From Halobaculum sp. MBLA0143 (GTDB lineage: Archaea > Halobacteriota > Halobacteria > Halobacteriales > Haloferacaceae), in assembly GCF_041361465.1 (NCBI RefSeq), contig NZ_JBGKAC010000001.1, positions 186,001 through 250,000 on the forward strand: a stretch of 64,000 bases of DNA. The letters run 5' to 3'. Shown in pieces: positions 9,092-17,270 of the stretch. The notes under the pieces are model-generated. The model was not told where the DNA came from and did no database searches. It saw only the letters and a program-made list of their open reading frames with translations. The position numbers and the translations under genes are program-made. Each line of letters begins with the position of its first letter. Positions within the stretch are counted from its first letter, which is position 1.

Positions 9092-11079
9092 CGGACCGCA
9101 AGCAGTTTCGGGACCTGATCGACCCGGAGACGGCCCGCGAGACGATCGCGGACCTGGAGATCGCGCCGCCGCCGGAGACGGTGCCGCCGACGGACGCCCG
9201 GGAGCGCGTGCTCGCCGAACGGGTGGACGCCGGAATCGACGTGCCGGGGTTCGACCGCGCGGCCGTCGACGGCTACGCCGTCCGGGCGGCGGACACGGCG
9301 GGCGCCGACGCCGACCCCGTCGAACTCCCGCTGACGGGGACGGTCCACGCGGGCGAGACGCCGGCGACGACCGTCGAGTCGGGGGCGTGCGTCGAGGTGT
9401 CCACCGGCGCGGTGCTGCCGGACGGCGCGGACGCGGTGGTGATGGTCGAGGACACGGACGAGCCGACGCAGTCGTCGGCCGACGACGCCGACCGAGCGGA
9501 CGGCGAGACCGGCACCGACACCACACACGCGCCGACGGTGACGGTCCGGACGGCCGTCGCCCCCGGTGACCACGTCGGCTTCGCGGGCGAGGACGTGGCC
9601 GCCGGCGCCCGGGCGCTCGGCCCGGGGACGCGGGTCGGGCCACAGGAGGTCGCGTTGTTGTCGGCGCTGGGGGTCGCCGAGGTGCCGGTCCGCGGGCGGC
9701 CGACGGTCGGAATCGTCTCGACGGGTGAGGAACTCGTCCGGCCGGAGACGGAGCCGAACCACGCCCGCGGCGAGATCCACGACGTGAACGCCTACACGGT
9801 CGCGGCGGGCGTCGAGGAGGCCGGCGGTGACGCGGAGATCTACCCGCACGTCTCGGACAACGTGAGCGACCTGGCCGGGACGCTCCGGGAGGCGGCCACA
9901 GAGTGTGATCTCGTCGTCTCCTCGGGGTCGACCTCGGCCAGCGCCGTCGACGTGGTGTATCGCGTGATCGAAGAACAGGGGGAACTGTTGTTCCACGGCG
10001 TCGCCATCAAGCCGGGCAAGCCGACGCTCGCCGGCAGACTCGACGGCACGCCGTACGTCGGACTGCCGGGCTACCCCGTGTCGGCGGCGACGATCTTCCG
10101 GACGTTCGTCGCGCCGGCGATCCGGTCTGCCGCCGGGCTGCCGGAGCCGGCGACGGCGACCGTCGACGGCAGGATGGCCGTCAGACAACGGACGGAGGAG
10201 GGTCGCCGGCGACTCCTCTCTGTCGGGCTCGTCGAAGACGGTGCCGGCGAGACGCTCGTGTACCCGGTCGACAGGGGGTCGGGCGCGACGACGAGTCTGG
10301 TCAACGCCGACGGCGTCGTCTCCGTCCACCCGGACACGACGTACCTCGCGGCCGGCGAGCGCGTCACCGTCCAGACGTTCGGCGCGGACGCGCGACCGCC
10401 GACCGTGTTCGGCGTCGGCGAGGACGACCCCGCCGTCTCGCGGCTGCTCGACCGACTCGACCGCCCGCGGTACCTCGCGGAGGGGAGCCGTCGCGGGCTC
10501 CGAGAGCTCCGCGCCGGCGTGCCGGACGTCGCCGTCACCGCCGGGCCGGTCGACGGGACGGGCGAGACAGCCGGGGCGACCGACGCGGGCGACGCGCCGG
10601 ACGCGGGTGACGCGGCCGAAGTCGGGGGGTGGACCCGCGACTGGGGGCTGCTCGTCCCGGCCGGCAACCCACGAGACGTACGCGGGATCGCGGACCTGAT
10701 CGACCGCGACCTCCGACTCGTCGCCCGCGACAACGGCTCCGGGCTCCAGACGAGTCTGGCGAACGCCGTCGCCGCGCTCGCGGACGAACGGGGGGTCGAC
10801 CGCCACGACGCGGTCGCGGCCATCGACGGCTACGACCGCGGGCTCCGCGCCCACGAGTCGCCCGCCAGACGTGTGCTCGCGGACGACGCCGACGCCGGCC
10901 TCGGGCTGCGCGTCACCGCCGACCGGCTCGACGTGTCGTTCGTCCCGGTCGACGACCAACGGGTCCGGGTGTGGGCTGCCACAGACCGTCTGGACAAACC
11001 CGGCGTGGAACGACTCCGTGACGCTGTCGACGCCGGCGTCGCCGACGGGCTCGCGGGCTACCGAGAGTCAACTGACTGA
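9088..11079 (+). CDS. moeA: MoeA fused to a periplasmic-binding-protein-like domain
   Basis: A protein of 663 residues. Residues 1 to about 420 are a complete MoeA (DRAAVDGYAVRA, STGAVLPDGADAVVMVE, GIVSTGEELV, SSGSTSAS, LPGYPVSAATIF). The rest is a cytoplasmic PBP-like domain (LLVPAGNPRDVRGIADL ... DNGSGLQTSLANA), known as the COG1910-type molybdate-binding domain. Such fusions are common in archaea and are thought to sense molybdate or tungstate or help select the metal. It overlaps the first moeA by GTGA. The pairing suggests division of labour between two MoeA proteins, for example molybdenum versus tungsten; this is inference. Confidence 0.9.
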   Translation: MTDRKQFRDLIDPETARETIADLEIAPPPETVPPTDARERVLAERVDAGIDVPGFDRAAVDGYAVRAADTAGADADPVELPLTGTVHAGETPATTVESGACVEVSTGAVLPDGADAVVMVEDTDEPTQSSADDADRADGETGTDTTHAPTVTVRTAVAPGDHVGFAGEDVAAGARALGPGTRVGPQEVALLSALGVAEVPVRGRPTVGIVSTGEELVRPETEPNHARGEIHDVNAYTVAAGVEEAGGDAEIYPHVSDNVSDLAGTLREAATECDLVVSSGSTSASAVDVVYRVIEEQGELLFHGVAIKPGKPTLAGRLDGTPYVGLPGYPVSAATIFRTFVAPAIRSAAGLPEPATATVDGRMAVRQRTEEGRRRLLSVGLVEDGAGETLVYPVDRGSGATTSLVNADGVVSVHPDTTYLAAGERVTVQTFGADARPPTVFGVGEDDPAVSRLLDRLDRPRYLAEGSRRGLRELRAGVPDVAVTAGPVDGTGETAGATDAGDAPDAGDAAEVGGWTRDWGLLVPAGNPRDVRGIADLIDRDLRLVARDNGSGLQTSLANAVAALADERGVDRHDAVAAIDGYDRGLRAHESPARRVLADDADAGLGLRVTADRLDVSFVPVDDQRVRVWAATDRLDKPGVERLRDAVDAGVADGLAGYRESTD

Positions 11080-11125
11080 CGCCCGGCACGGCTCCCGACG
11101 GGGGACGACCGACGGCCTTTCGACC

Positions 11126-12169
11126 GTGCGTCTCGCAGCGAAAGCTGTGCGCCGTCGTCTGCGGTTCCTCGTCGGGCTCGCCCTCGGTGGCGGTGCCCTC
11201 GCCGTCGGCCTCCAGTTCGTCGGGACGGACGCGGTCGTCGCCAGTGCCAGACGGCTGGCACCGTGGGCGCTGGCAGTCGTCGCAGTGCTCGTCGCCGCCG
11301 AGGCGGTTGTCGACGGACTCGGAGTGTGGGCGTCCGCCCGACCGCTGGCGGGTGGGCTGTCGGCCGCCGACAGCGTGAAGTTCGCGCTCGCGGGGGACTT
11401 CTTCGACACCGTCAGCCCGGCCGGTCCGGTGAGCTCCGAGCCGGTCGTCGCCCGCTTCCTCGCCGTCGAGACCGACACCGGCTACGCCGACGCGCTGGGC
11501 GTCCGGTCGACCGCGAAGTACGTCAAGTCCGGCACACAGTTGTTGGCGTCGCTCGCGCTCGGTGGGGTCGTTCTCCTGGGCGTCGGTGCGACCGGACCGT
11601 CGTCGACGGCCGTGCTCACGGTGCTCGGGGGGGCGGCAGTCCTGCTCGTCGCCGGCGGGGTGGTCGTGGTGCGGGCGCGAGCGCCGCTCTCGCGGGGCGT
11701 GGTCGCGGTCCTGACGCCGACACTCGGCCGTGGGGCGCGACTCCTCGGCCGAGAGCCGCCGACGCGGGCGGCAGTCGAGGCGGCGGTCGACCGATTCTGG
11801 GGACGGGCGCTCGTGTTCGGCGCCCGGCCACGACTCCTGGCGGCCATCGCCTTGGCCGGCGTCGCCGAACAGCTCCTGGCGGCGTCGACGCTGTGGGTCG
11901 CGCTCGTCGCCGCCGACGTGACGGCGCCGTTGTCGGCCGTCGCGGCGGTCGTCCCGCTGACCCGGGTCGCGAGCGTCGTCCCCGTTCCCGGGAGCCTCGG
12001 GGCGTACGATCTGTTGCTCGTCGGCGCGCTGGTGGCGGTCGTCGCGGTGCCGACGGCGCCGGCGACGGCTGCGGTGCTCGTGGTCAGGGCGGCCGCGTTG
12101 CCGTTCGCGCTCGTCGCCGGCGGCGTCGCGGTCGCGTTCCTGCGGGGCTGGCGACCGACGAACGGCTGA
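11126..12169 (+). CDS. flippase-like integral membrane protein (UPF0104/LPG-synthase TM type)
   Basis: A protein of 347 residues with about eight hydrophobic helices. The TVSPAGPVSSEPVV segment and the late VPVPGSLGAYDLLL motif (proline/glycine signatures near the last helices) are characteristic of the lysylphosphatidylglycerol synthetase transmembrane/UPF0104 family. Members move lipids or lipid-linked sugars across the membrane, but the haloarchaeal copies have not been assigned. GTG at 11126 begins a basic positive-inside N-terminus (RLAAKAVRRRLRFL). It starts 46 bases after moeA and may share its transcript, although no functional link is obvious. Confidence 0.82.
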   Translation: MRLAAKAVRRRLRFLVGLALGGGALAVGLQFVGTDAVVASARRLAPWALAVVAVLVAAEAVVDGLGVWASARPLAGGLSAADSVKFALAGDFFDTVSPAGPVSSEPVVARFLAVETDTGYADALGVRSTAKYVKSGTQLLASLALGGVVLLGVGATGPSSTAVLTVLGGAAVLLVAGGVVVVRARAPLSRGVVAVLTPTLGRGARLLGREPPTRAAVEAAVDRFWGRALVFGARPRLLAAIALAGVAEQLLAASTLWVALVAADVTAPLSAVAAVVPLTRVASVVPVPGSLGAYDLLLVGALVAVVAVPTAPATAAVLVVRAAALPFALVAGGVAVAFLRGWRPTNG

Positions 12170-12210
12170 CCGTCACGAGCGACACTGTCGACAGAAGAGG
12201 AGACGGGAGT

Positions 12211-12432
12211 TCAGTCGTGGTCTGGCGCGCCACGTCCCGGGACTGGGCGACCGTCCGCCCAGGCGATCCAGACGAGCCAGTAGCCGACGGCGACGACCGG
12301 CAGCGCCCACCAGACGGGCGCGGCGACGTCGGGCGCCGGAACGAACCCCGCGGAGACGGCCAACATGAGCGCCGGCATCGCCGCAGCCGCGACGGCGGCG
12401 GCGACGACCCGGAGCGGCGGCGTATCTGTCAT
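12211..12432 (-). CDS. small two-helix membrane protein, hypothetical
   Basis: A protein of 73 residues with two hydrophobic stretches (VVAAAVAAAAMPALMLAV and WWALPVVAVGYWLVWIAW) and a short polar tail. It lies convergent with the flippase-like gene and divergent from parA, with about 120 bases of AT-richer promoter DNA in between. No family is recognised. The clean start (ATG), strong third-position GC bias and membrane pattern support a real gene. Confidence 0.62.
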   Translation of the reverse strand: MTDTPPLRVVAAAVAAAAMPALMLAVSAGFVPAPDVAAPVWWALPVVAVGYWLVWIAWADGRPVPGRGAPDHD

Positions 12433-12554
12433 GATCGTTCACAGCAACGGACGGTACAAGAGGCTGTCGGGTTCACTCGGAGGCGAAAGAATTGCCGAGC
12501 GGGCGCTCCGCCGAGTCTGGGACGTTTATGTGCCGGTCGCCGGTACGTTCGACC

Positions 12555-13457
12555 ATGGACAGCGAGGCAACGGGAGACGACGCCGTCCGGATCTGCGTCA
12601 CCAACGCGAAGGGGGGGACCGGGAAGACGACCGTCGCAATCAACGTCGCGGGGGCGCTGGCCCGCCGGGGCCACGAGGTGTTGTTCGTCGACCTCGACCC
12701 GCAGGGCAACGCCACCGAGGGACTGGGCTTCCCGGAGGCGTACGACGCCGAGCCGCCGACGATCCTCGACGCGCTCACGTCGACGGCCGCCCGCGACACG
12801 ACTGCGCTCCTCCGTGACCACGCGGAGCTGGACCTGTTGCCGAGCAACACGGACCTGTTGCACGCCGAACACGAGCTGACGATCGCGGATCTGATCGCCC
12901 GGGCGGAGGCGGAGCCGGACGTGCGGCTGGACCCGGCGAGTCTGTCGGCGCTGTCGATCAACCTCGACCCGGGGATCGTCGGCGACGGGGGGCACGCGGT
13001 CGACCAACTCGATCGGGTGCTCGACCGAGTCGACGACCCGTACGACTTCGTGTTGGTGGACACGCCGCCGTTCTACGGCCGGCTGACGGACAACGCGATG
13101 TACGCGGCGCCGAATCTCCTGATCCCGGCGTTGACGGAGGCCACCTCCGAGCGGGCTATCGAACTCCTGTTCGACCAGGTGGCGGTGTTGGAGGACGAGA
13201 CCGGGGTCGAGGTGTCGGACGTCGGGGTGGTCGCCAACCGTGTGGAGACCACCAACGAGGACACGGAGATGATCGAGTGGTTCCGGACGGTGTTCCCGGA
13301 CGTGCCCGTCTGGGAGGTCCGGAAACGGGTCGCGCTCCAACGGGCGTTCTCCAACGGCACCTCGGTCTTCGAGTACGACGACACTGTCGACATGGCAGAG
13401 GTGTTCCTCGACGTGGCCCGATCGCTGGAGGGCCGCTTCGACCGGGAGGCGACATGA
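12555..13457 (+). CDS. ParA/Soj-family ATPase, coupled to a CheW-domain protein
   Basis: A protein of 300 residues with a deviant Walker A motif KGGTGKTT (19-26), the switch I segment DLDPQGNATEGLG and a Walker B-type VLVDTPPF. ParA ATPases dimerise on ATP and form nucleoid-bound gradients that segregate DNA or position protein clusters. No ParB or parS-like partner is adjacent. Instead the stop overlaps by 4 bases (ATGA) the start of a CheW-domain protein, suggesting that the cargo is a chemosensory array. ATG at 12555 was chosen; the upstream part of the frame is not protein-like. Function by analogy with bacterial ParC/PpfA is inference. Confidence 0.88.
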   Translation: MDSEATGDDAVRICVTNAKGGTGKTTVAINVAGALARRGHEVLFVDLDPQGNATEGLGFPEAYDAEPPTILDALTSTAARDTTALLRDHAELDLLPSNTDLLHAEHELTIADLIARAEAEPDVRLDPASLSALSINLDPGIVGDGGHAVDQLDRVLDRVDDPYDFVLVDTPPFYGRLTDNAMYAAPNLLIPALTEATSERAIELLFDQVAVLEDETGVEVSDVGVVANRVETTNEDTEMIEWFRTVFPDVPVWEVRKRVALQRAFSNGTSVFEYDDTVDMAEVFLDVARSLEGRFDREAT

Positions 13458-14980
13458 GCGACGACGCCGACGACGCCAGCGACACAGCCGACACAGCCGA
13501 CCGAACGACCCGCGCCGACCGGATCCGTCGCCGGCGTGGAGACGGTGCAGACGACGACGCAGAGACGACCGAAGACGGCGGGGCGTCGACGGACACGAGC
13601 GGAGCCGGCGACGACGAGACGGCGGACGGCGCCGGGGCCGACGAGACGGTGGACACGGACGGAGCCCCCGAGACCGACGGCGACGCTGCCGACTCGTCGG
13701 GCCCCCGGCAGAGCCGTGCCGAGCGGCTCCGCGACTCCCGAGACGCCGGCGGCAGTCGCGCCGACCGGATCAGTCGAGCCCGCTCCGGCCGGCGCGACGA
13801 CACGGCGTCGGCGGATACGGCGGACTCGGTGGACGGAGTGGATTCGACCGACGAGACAGACGACGACGACGACACGACGAGTGAGAACGAGACGGACGAC
13901 GACGACACGACGAGTGAGAACGAGACGGACGACGACGACACGACGAGTGAGAGCGAGACGGACGACGACGACACGACGAGTGAGAGCGAGACAGACGACG
14001 ACCGAGATGGCGTGAGCGACGACTCCGGCGACGCCGTCACCGCAACCGCGACTGACGAGGACGCCGACGAGGACGCCGACGAGACGGCGACGACCGACGC
14101 GGCCGAGCCAGACGGCGAGGCGACGGACACCGTCGGCTCGTCGCCCACCACCGCCGAATCCGTCGAGACGGAGCCCGCGGAAACGGCGGCTGAATCCGTC
14201 GATACGGGGCCGTCGGACCCCGAACGGGCGGCCGGGTCGACGACGGACGGCCCGTCGGCACCGGAGACAGACGCGACTACGGCAGAGTCGGACACGACGG
14301 AGCCCGACACCGAACAGACGGACGACGCGGACCCGGCGGCCACGGCGGAGCCGTCGCCGACCGACACCGCCGTCGGGTCGGCGTCGACCGACGACGAGAC
14401 GACAGGGGCCACCGACGAGCCGACCGATTCGACCGTGGAGCCGACGGGTTCAGACGACGAGCTGGCGGAACCGGACGAGCCGACAGAGCCGGACGAGCCG
14501 ACGGTGCCGACGCGCCACGAGGGCGCACACCCGACCGAGCCGTTCGAGGTGATCGAGTTCCGGCTCGGCGAGGAGACGTTCGCGCTGGCGATCGACTACG
14601 TGGAGGCGATCGAACGGATCGACGACGTCACGGAACTGACTCGGGTGCCGGGGACGCCGCAGCGAGAGGTCGGCGTGACGGCCGTCCGGGGGCGGACGAC
14701 GACGGTCGTCGACCCGGACGTGACGCTCCGGGCGGACTCCGGGGTGGCAGACGGCGACGAGAACGGAGAACGGACGCTGATCGTGTTGGACGAACGGACC
14801 GTCGCGGCCTCACGCCAGGTCGGGGTGTTGGTCGAGAGCGTCCGGGCGGTGACGACGGTGGACCCGGAGCGGCTGACGGACCCGCCGACGCCGGACGACC
14901 ACGTCGCGGGCGTCGTCGACCGTGGTGACGAGTTCCTGATCTGGGTCGCGCCGACGTTCGCCGTTCCGGACGCCGAGTAG
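13454..14980 (+). CDS. CheW-domain protein with a long acidic disordered region
   Basis: A protein of 508 residues. Residues 1 to about 355 are highly acidic and Thr/Ser/Asp/Glu-rich with basic clusters near the start (RTTRADRIRRRRG, RSGRRDD), including a tandem repeat. The C-terminal 150 residues are a CheW-type SH3-like domain (FEVIEFRLGEETFALAIDYVEAIERI ... LTRVPGTPQREVGVTAVRG is the classic pattern, here shown only in part). CheW couples receptors to the CheA kinase. The layout, disordered N-terminus plus CheW-like end directly after a ParA gene, resembles bacterial ParP. The link to array positioning is inferred from this synteny. It could instead be an ordinary CheW adaptor with an extension. 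Confidence 0.85.
   Translation: MSDDADDASDTADTADRTTRADRIRRRRGDGADDDAETTEDGGASTDTSGAGDDETADGAGADETVDTDGAPETDGDAADSSGPRQSRAERLRDSRDAGGSRADRISRARSGRRDDTASADTADSVDGVDSTDETDDDDDTTSENETDDDDTTSENETDDDDTTSESETDDDDTTSESETDDDRDGVSDDSGDAVTATATDEDADEDADETATTDAAEPDGEATDTVGSSPTTAESVETEPAETAAESVDTGPSDPERAAGSTTDGPSAPETDATTAESDTTEPDTEQTDDADPAATAEPSPTDTAVGSASTDDETTGATDEPTDSTVEPTGSDDELAEPDEPTEPDEPTVPTRHEGAHPTEPFEVIEFRLGEETFALAIDYVEAIERIDDVTELTRVPGTPQREVGVTAVRGRTTTVVDPDVTLRADSGVADGDENGERTLIVLDERTVAASRQVGVLVESVRAVTTVDPERLTDPPTPDDHVAGVVDRGDEFLIWVAPTFAVPDAE
13862..13993 (+). repeat. four tandem 33-base repeats inside the CheW-domain gene
   Basis: Four in-frame copies of a 33-base unit encode DDDDTTSENET (copies 1 and 2) or DDDDTTSESET (copies 3 and 4). 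The near identity at base level, including synonymous positions, suggests recent expansion by replication slippage or unequal exchange. Copy number may vary between strains and would change linker length without shifting the frame. Confidence 0.9.
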
Positions 14981-15002
14981 GAGAGCCAGCCAGCCCCGCC
15001 GA

Positions 15003-15314
15003 TCAGTCCATGTACAACGAGTAGGTGATGACGCCGAACCCGACGAGCGTGAGCGTGCTCGTCACGAGCACACCCCACAGCGTCGACTCCGACCCGAGGA
15101 GGAACTGGTCGATCACGCCACCCAGGGCGGTGCCGACGGTGACGACGGCGAAGCCGACGGACAACGCCCGCAGCGGGGGGGCGCGGGTCCGGCTGTACGC
15201 CTGCCAGCCCAGATACGAGATCAGCCCGCCGAGCACGAGCGTTCCGAGCTTCGTGACGGCGATGGCGGTGTCGACGTGGATCAACGGCGCGAGGAGGGTG
15301 GTGTCGGGGATCAC
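15003..15314 (-). CDS. small four-helix membrane protein (DUF7521-like)
   Basis: A protein of 103 residues with about three to four membrane helices (IAVTKLGTLVLGGLISYLGWQAY is the first in part, then LSVGFAVVTVGTALGG, LWGVLVTSTLTLVGFGVITY). The GTG at 15314 overlaps the stop of the upstream HTH gene by 4 bases, which fixes the start better than the in-frame codon at 15338. HTH regulator plus small membrane protein pairs of this kind recur in haloarchaea, where the regulator is thought to control the membrane gene. The specific role is unknown; the DUF number is from memory. Confidence 0.72.
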   Translation of the reverse strand: MIPDTTLLAPLIHVDTAIAVTKLGTLVLGGLISYLGWQAYSRTRAPPLRALSVGFAVVTVGTALGGVIDQFLLGSESTLWGVLVTSTLTLVGFGVITYSLYMD

Positions 15315-15706
15315 GTCTCTCTGCGCACCTCCTGCCACATCGTCGACAGCCGTTCTTCGGCGCCCGTGCTCTCGGGACGTTCGACGCCCACGTCCAGCGA
15401 GCGGTCCTCCTCCAGGCTCACCCGCACCTCGTCGAAGTCGGTCACGTAGACGCTCGCGTGGTGGCCGTCGGGGCGCACCTCCGTCCCCTCCTCGACGAGC
15501 GCGGCCTCCGAGAGGAGATCGAGCTTCCGGTACATCGTCGAACTCGGGATGTCGGTCGCGTCGGAGAGCTCTGCTGCGGTCATGGGTTGATCGAGGTGTT
15601 CGATGATCGTGCGGCAGTCCCCGTCGTTCAGGGCGTCGAGTACCGCGTCGAGGTCGGGATCCGGACCGTCGCCCGGTCGCCGCCGCGACAGGGTGTCGCG
15701 GGCCAT
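15311..15706 (-). CDS. winged-helix transcriptional regulator (ArsR-like)
   Basis: A protein of 131 residues with one winged-helix domain: a recognition helix in SDATDIPSSTMYRKLDLLSEAALVE and a beta wing (HHASVYVTDFDEVRV). The N-terminus is basic. It is the first gene of a two-gene operon with the small membrane protein at 15003, linked by a GTGA overlap. It probably represses or senses through that partner; no ligand-binding cysteines are present. Another regulator with the same architecture lies at 16721. Confidence 0.82.
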   Translation of the reverse strand: MARDTLSRRRPGDGPDPDLDAVLDALNDGDCRTIIEHLDQPMTAAELSDATDIPSSTMYRKLDLLSEAALVEEGTEVRPDGHHASVYVTDFDEVRVSLEEDRSLDVGVERPESTGAEERLSTMWQEVRRET

Positions 15707-15779
15707 ACCCCCTCTCTCTCGGAGAGGTACTTATCCTCGGCGTTCCGTCGACAGGCTCTCGCGCCCGTGTGAGGCCCCG

Positions 15780-16559
15780 TTAGCGGTCGAACACGGAGCC
15801 GAACAGCTTCGCCTGTGCAGTCGCCAGGTGCTCGCGGAACGTCGCGGCCGACACCCCCAGCTGCTCGGCGACCGTCTCGGCGTTCGACTCCCGCGGGTGG
15901 GCGAAGTAACCCGCCTCGTAGGCGGTCTCGACCGTCTCTCGTTGGCGGTCGGTGAGCCGACCGCGGTCGACGACGACGGCGTCCGACCGCTCGTCGCCGG
16001 CGCTGACGACGTAGTTGAGCCGAACGTCGTTTGCGGCCTCGCGTGCGGCCGCGATGACCTCCCGGAGCCGTTCGTTCGACCGGACGCGAAACTGGACGAG
16101 CAGCCGGCCGTCCGTCGCCCGCACGTCGTCGACCGGACAGCCGACGGCCTCGATCCGTTCACAGACGCAGTCGTCCCAGTCGCGGTCGAACTCCAGCGTC
16201 TGGGCGCTGCCGTCGTCGAAGACGGTGTCGAACGCCGGGGCACCGTCCGGTATCGACGCCGGGGTGTCGGAGGGTGTTCTGCCGCCGGAGCCAGGACTCG
16301 AGTCGGGGTCGGAGTCGGTCTCGGGGTTGGATCCGGCTTCGGCCTCGGCGTCTGCCCCGGGGCCTCGGTCCGTGTCTGTGTCGGTCCCGCCGATCGGAGC
16401 GTCGCTCGACACGTCGAAGCGTTCCACGGTTCCGTCGGAGTCGTCCGTCGTCCACGTCACGTCGCGGAGAGTCTCGTCCGTTGCGAGCGAGGCGGCCGCC
16501 ACCGGGCAGCTCTCGACGGCCGAGATCGACAGTTCCGCGCGGAGACCAGTCACGTTCAC
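15780..16559 (-). CDS. Bat-type HTH_10 transcriptional regulator
   Basis: A protein of 259 residues. The C-terminal 60 residues are the haloarchaeal HTH_10 (Bat) domain: LTDRQRETVETAYEAGYFAHPR followed by NAETVAEQLGVSAATFREHLATAQ (motif shown in parts; Arg and Thr residues contact DNA). The N-terminal region is a small sensory or ligand-binding beta domain, separated by an acidic Asp/Thr/Gly-rich linker near residues 60-85. Family members control bacteriorhodopsin, DMSO respiration and phosphate genes. Here the target is unknown; the nearby carotenoid desaturase gene is a possibility only by proximity. The start is GTG at 16559. Confidence 0.85.
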   Translation of the reverse strand: MNVTGLRAELSISAVESCPVAAASLATDETLRDVTWTTDDSDGTVERFDVSSDAPIGGTDTDTDRGPGADAEAEAGSNPETDSDPDSSPGSGGRTPSDTPASIPDGAPAFDTVFDDGSAQTLEFDRDWDDCVCERIEAVGCPVDDVRATDGRLLVQFRVRSNERLREVIAAAREAANDVRLNYVVSAGDERSDAVVVDRGRLTDRQRETVETAYEAGYFAHPRESNAETVAEQLGVSAATFREHLATAQAKLFGSVFDR

Positions 16560-16720
16560 ACTCTTATCGCCGGCAGCGGCATAATGTCACCGTTCGCAGG
16601 GGCCGAGTCGTCACCCGTAAGTTCGTGTGGATCTCTCGCACGGTGGGATTCCAACCTACTTGAAACCCCCCGGTACCGTGGGATCAGCTATCCGGGGCTG
16701 GAGTGCCAACGTAGTCGTGT

Positions 16721-17071
16721 ATGACGCGAAACGCGCCAGCCGCCGAGACGGTGTTCGAGGTGCTCGGAGACGAGTCGACTCGCCGGGTGTTCGCCCGACT
16801 GGACACGCCGCTGTCGGCACAGGACGTCTCCGACGAGAGTGGCATCCCGTTGTCGACCGTCTACCGTGCGCTCGACCGCCTGGAGGAGGCGGACCTCGCC
16901 GAGCGCAAGATCGTGATCCGGGACGACGGCAACCGGGTGTTCCGGTTCGTCCGCGCGACGGACGAGCTCGCAGTGTCGGCCGGCGGCGGCGACCTCGAAC
17001 TCGACGCCGGCTTGGAGGAGACGGCCGTCGACGCCCGCGCCGCACACTCGGCGGCCGGCGCGTCCGACTGA
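16721..17071 (+). CDS. winged-helix transcriptional regulator (ArsR-like), second copy
   Basis: A protein of 116 residues with a winged-helix fold: FEVLGDESTRRVFARL, then the recognition region VSDESGIPLSTVYRALDRLEEADL, and a wing (IRDDGNRVFRF). The C-terminal 35 residues are acidic and Ala-rich. It resembles the regulator at 15311 in layout and in the (S/T)STxYRxLDxL recognition helix. It precedes the oxidoreductase at 17271 by 200 bases, which contain a GC-rich leader. No inducer can be predicted. Confidence 0.8.
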   Translation: MTRNAPAAETVFEVLGDESTRRVFARLDTPLSAQDVSDESGIPLSTVYRALDRLEEADLAERKIVIRDDGNRVFRFVRATDELAVSAGGGDLELDAGLEETAVDARAAHSAAGASD

Positions 17072-17270
17072 GTCGACTACGACGGAGACCACCCACCCGT
17101 TCTGTACACACGCCACCCACCGAACAGTGACGGTGCCGTCCCGCGACGCGACCTCCACCCGCCACGGCGACCGCCCCGACGACCCCAGCCGCGCCGCCGT
17201 CGCGCCGGCCGGTTCCAGCCGGCCGGGAATCCCGCCCCGCTTGAGACGGGTCGGGCCCTTACCACTCGAT

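Noticed and set aside
8737..10959. 740-residue minus-strand open frame opposite the moeA genes
   Set aside because: Arg/Val/Asp-rich with no hydrophobic core pattern or motif; it is the mirror of two well-supported MoeA genes in high-GC DNA.
13862..13993. CRISPR-like array
   Set aside because: The 33-base repeats are directly contiguous, without spacers, and in frame with a coding acidic linker.
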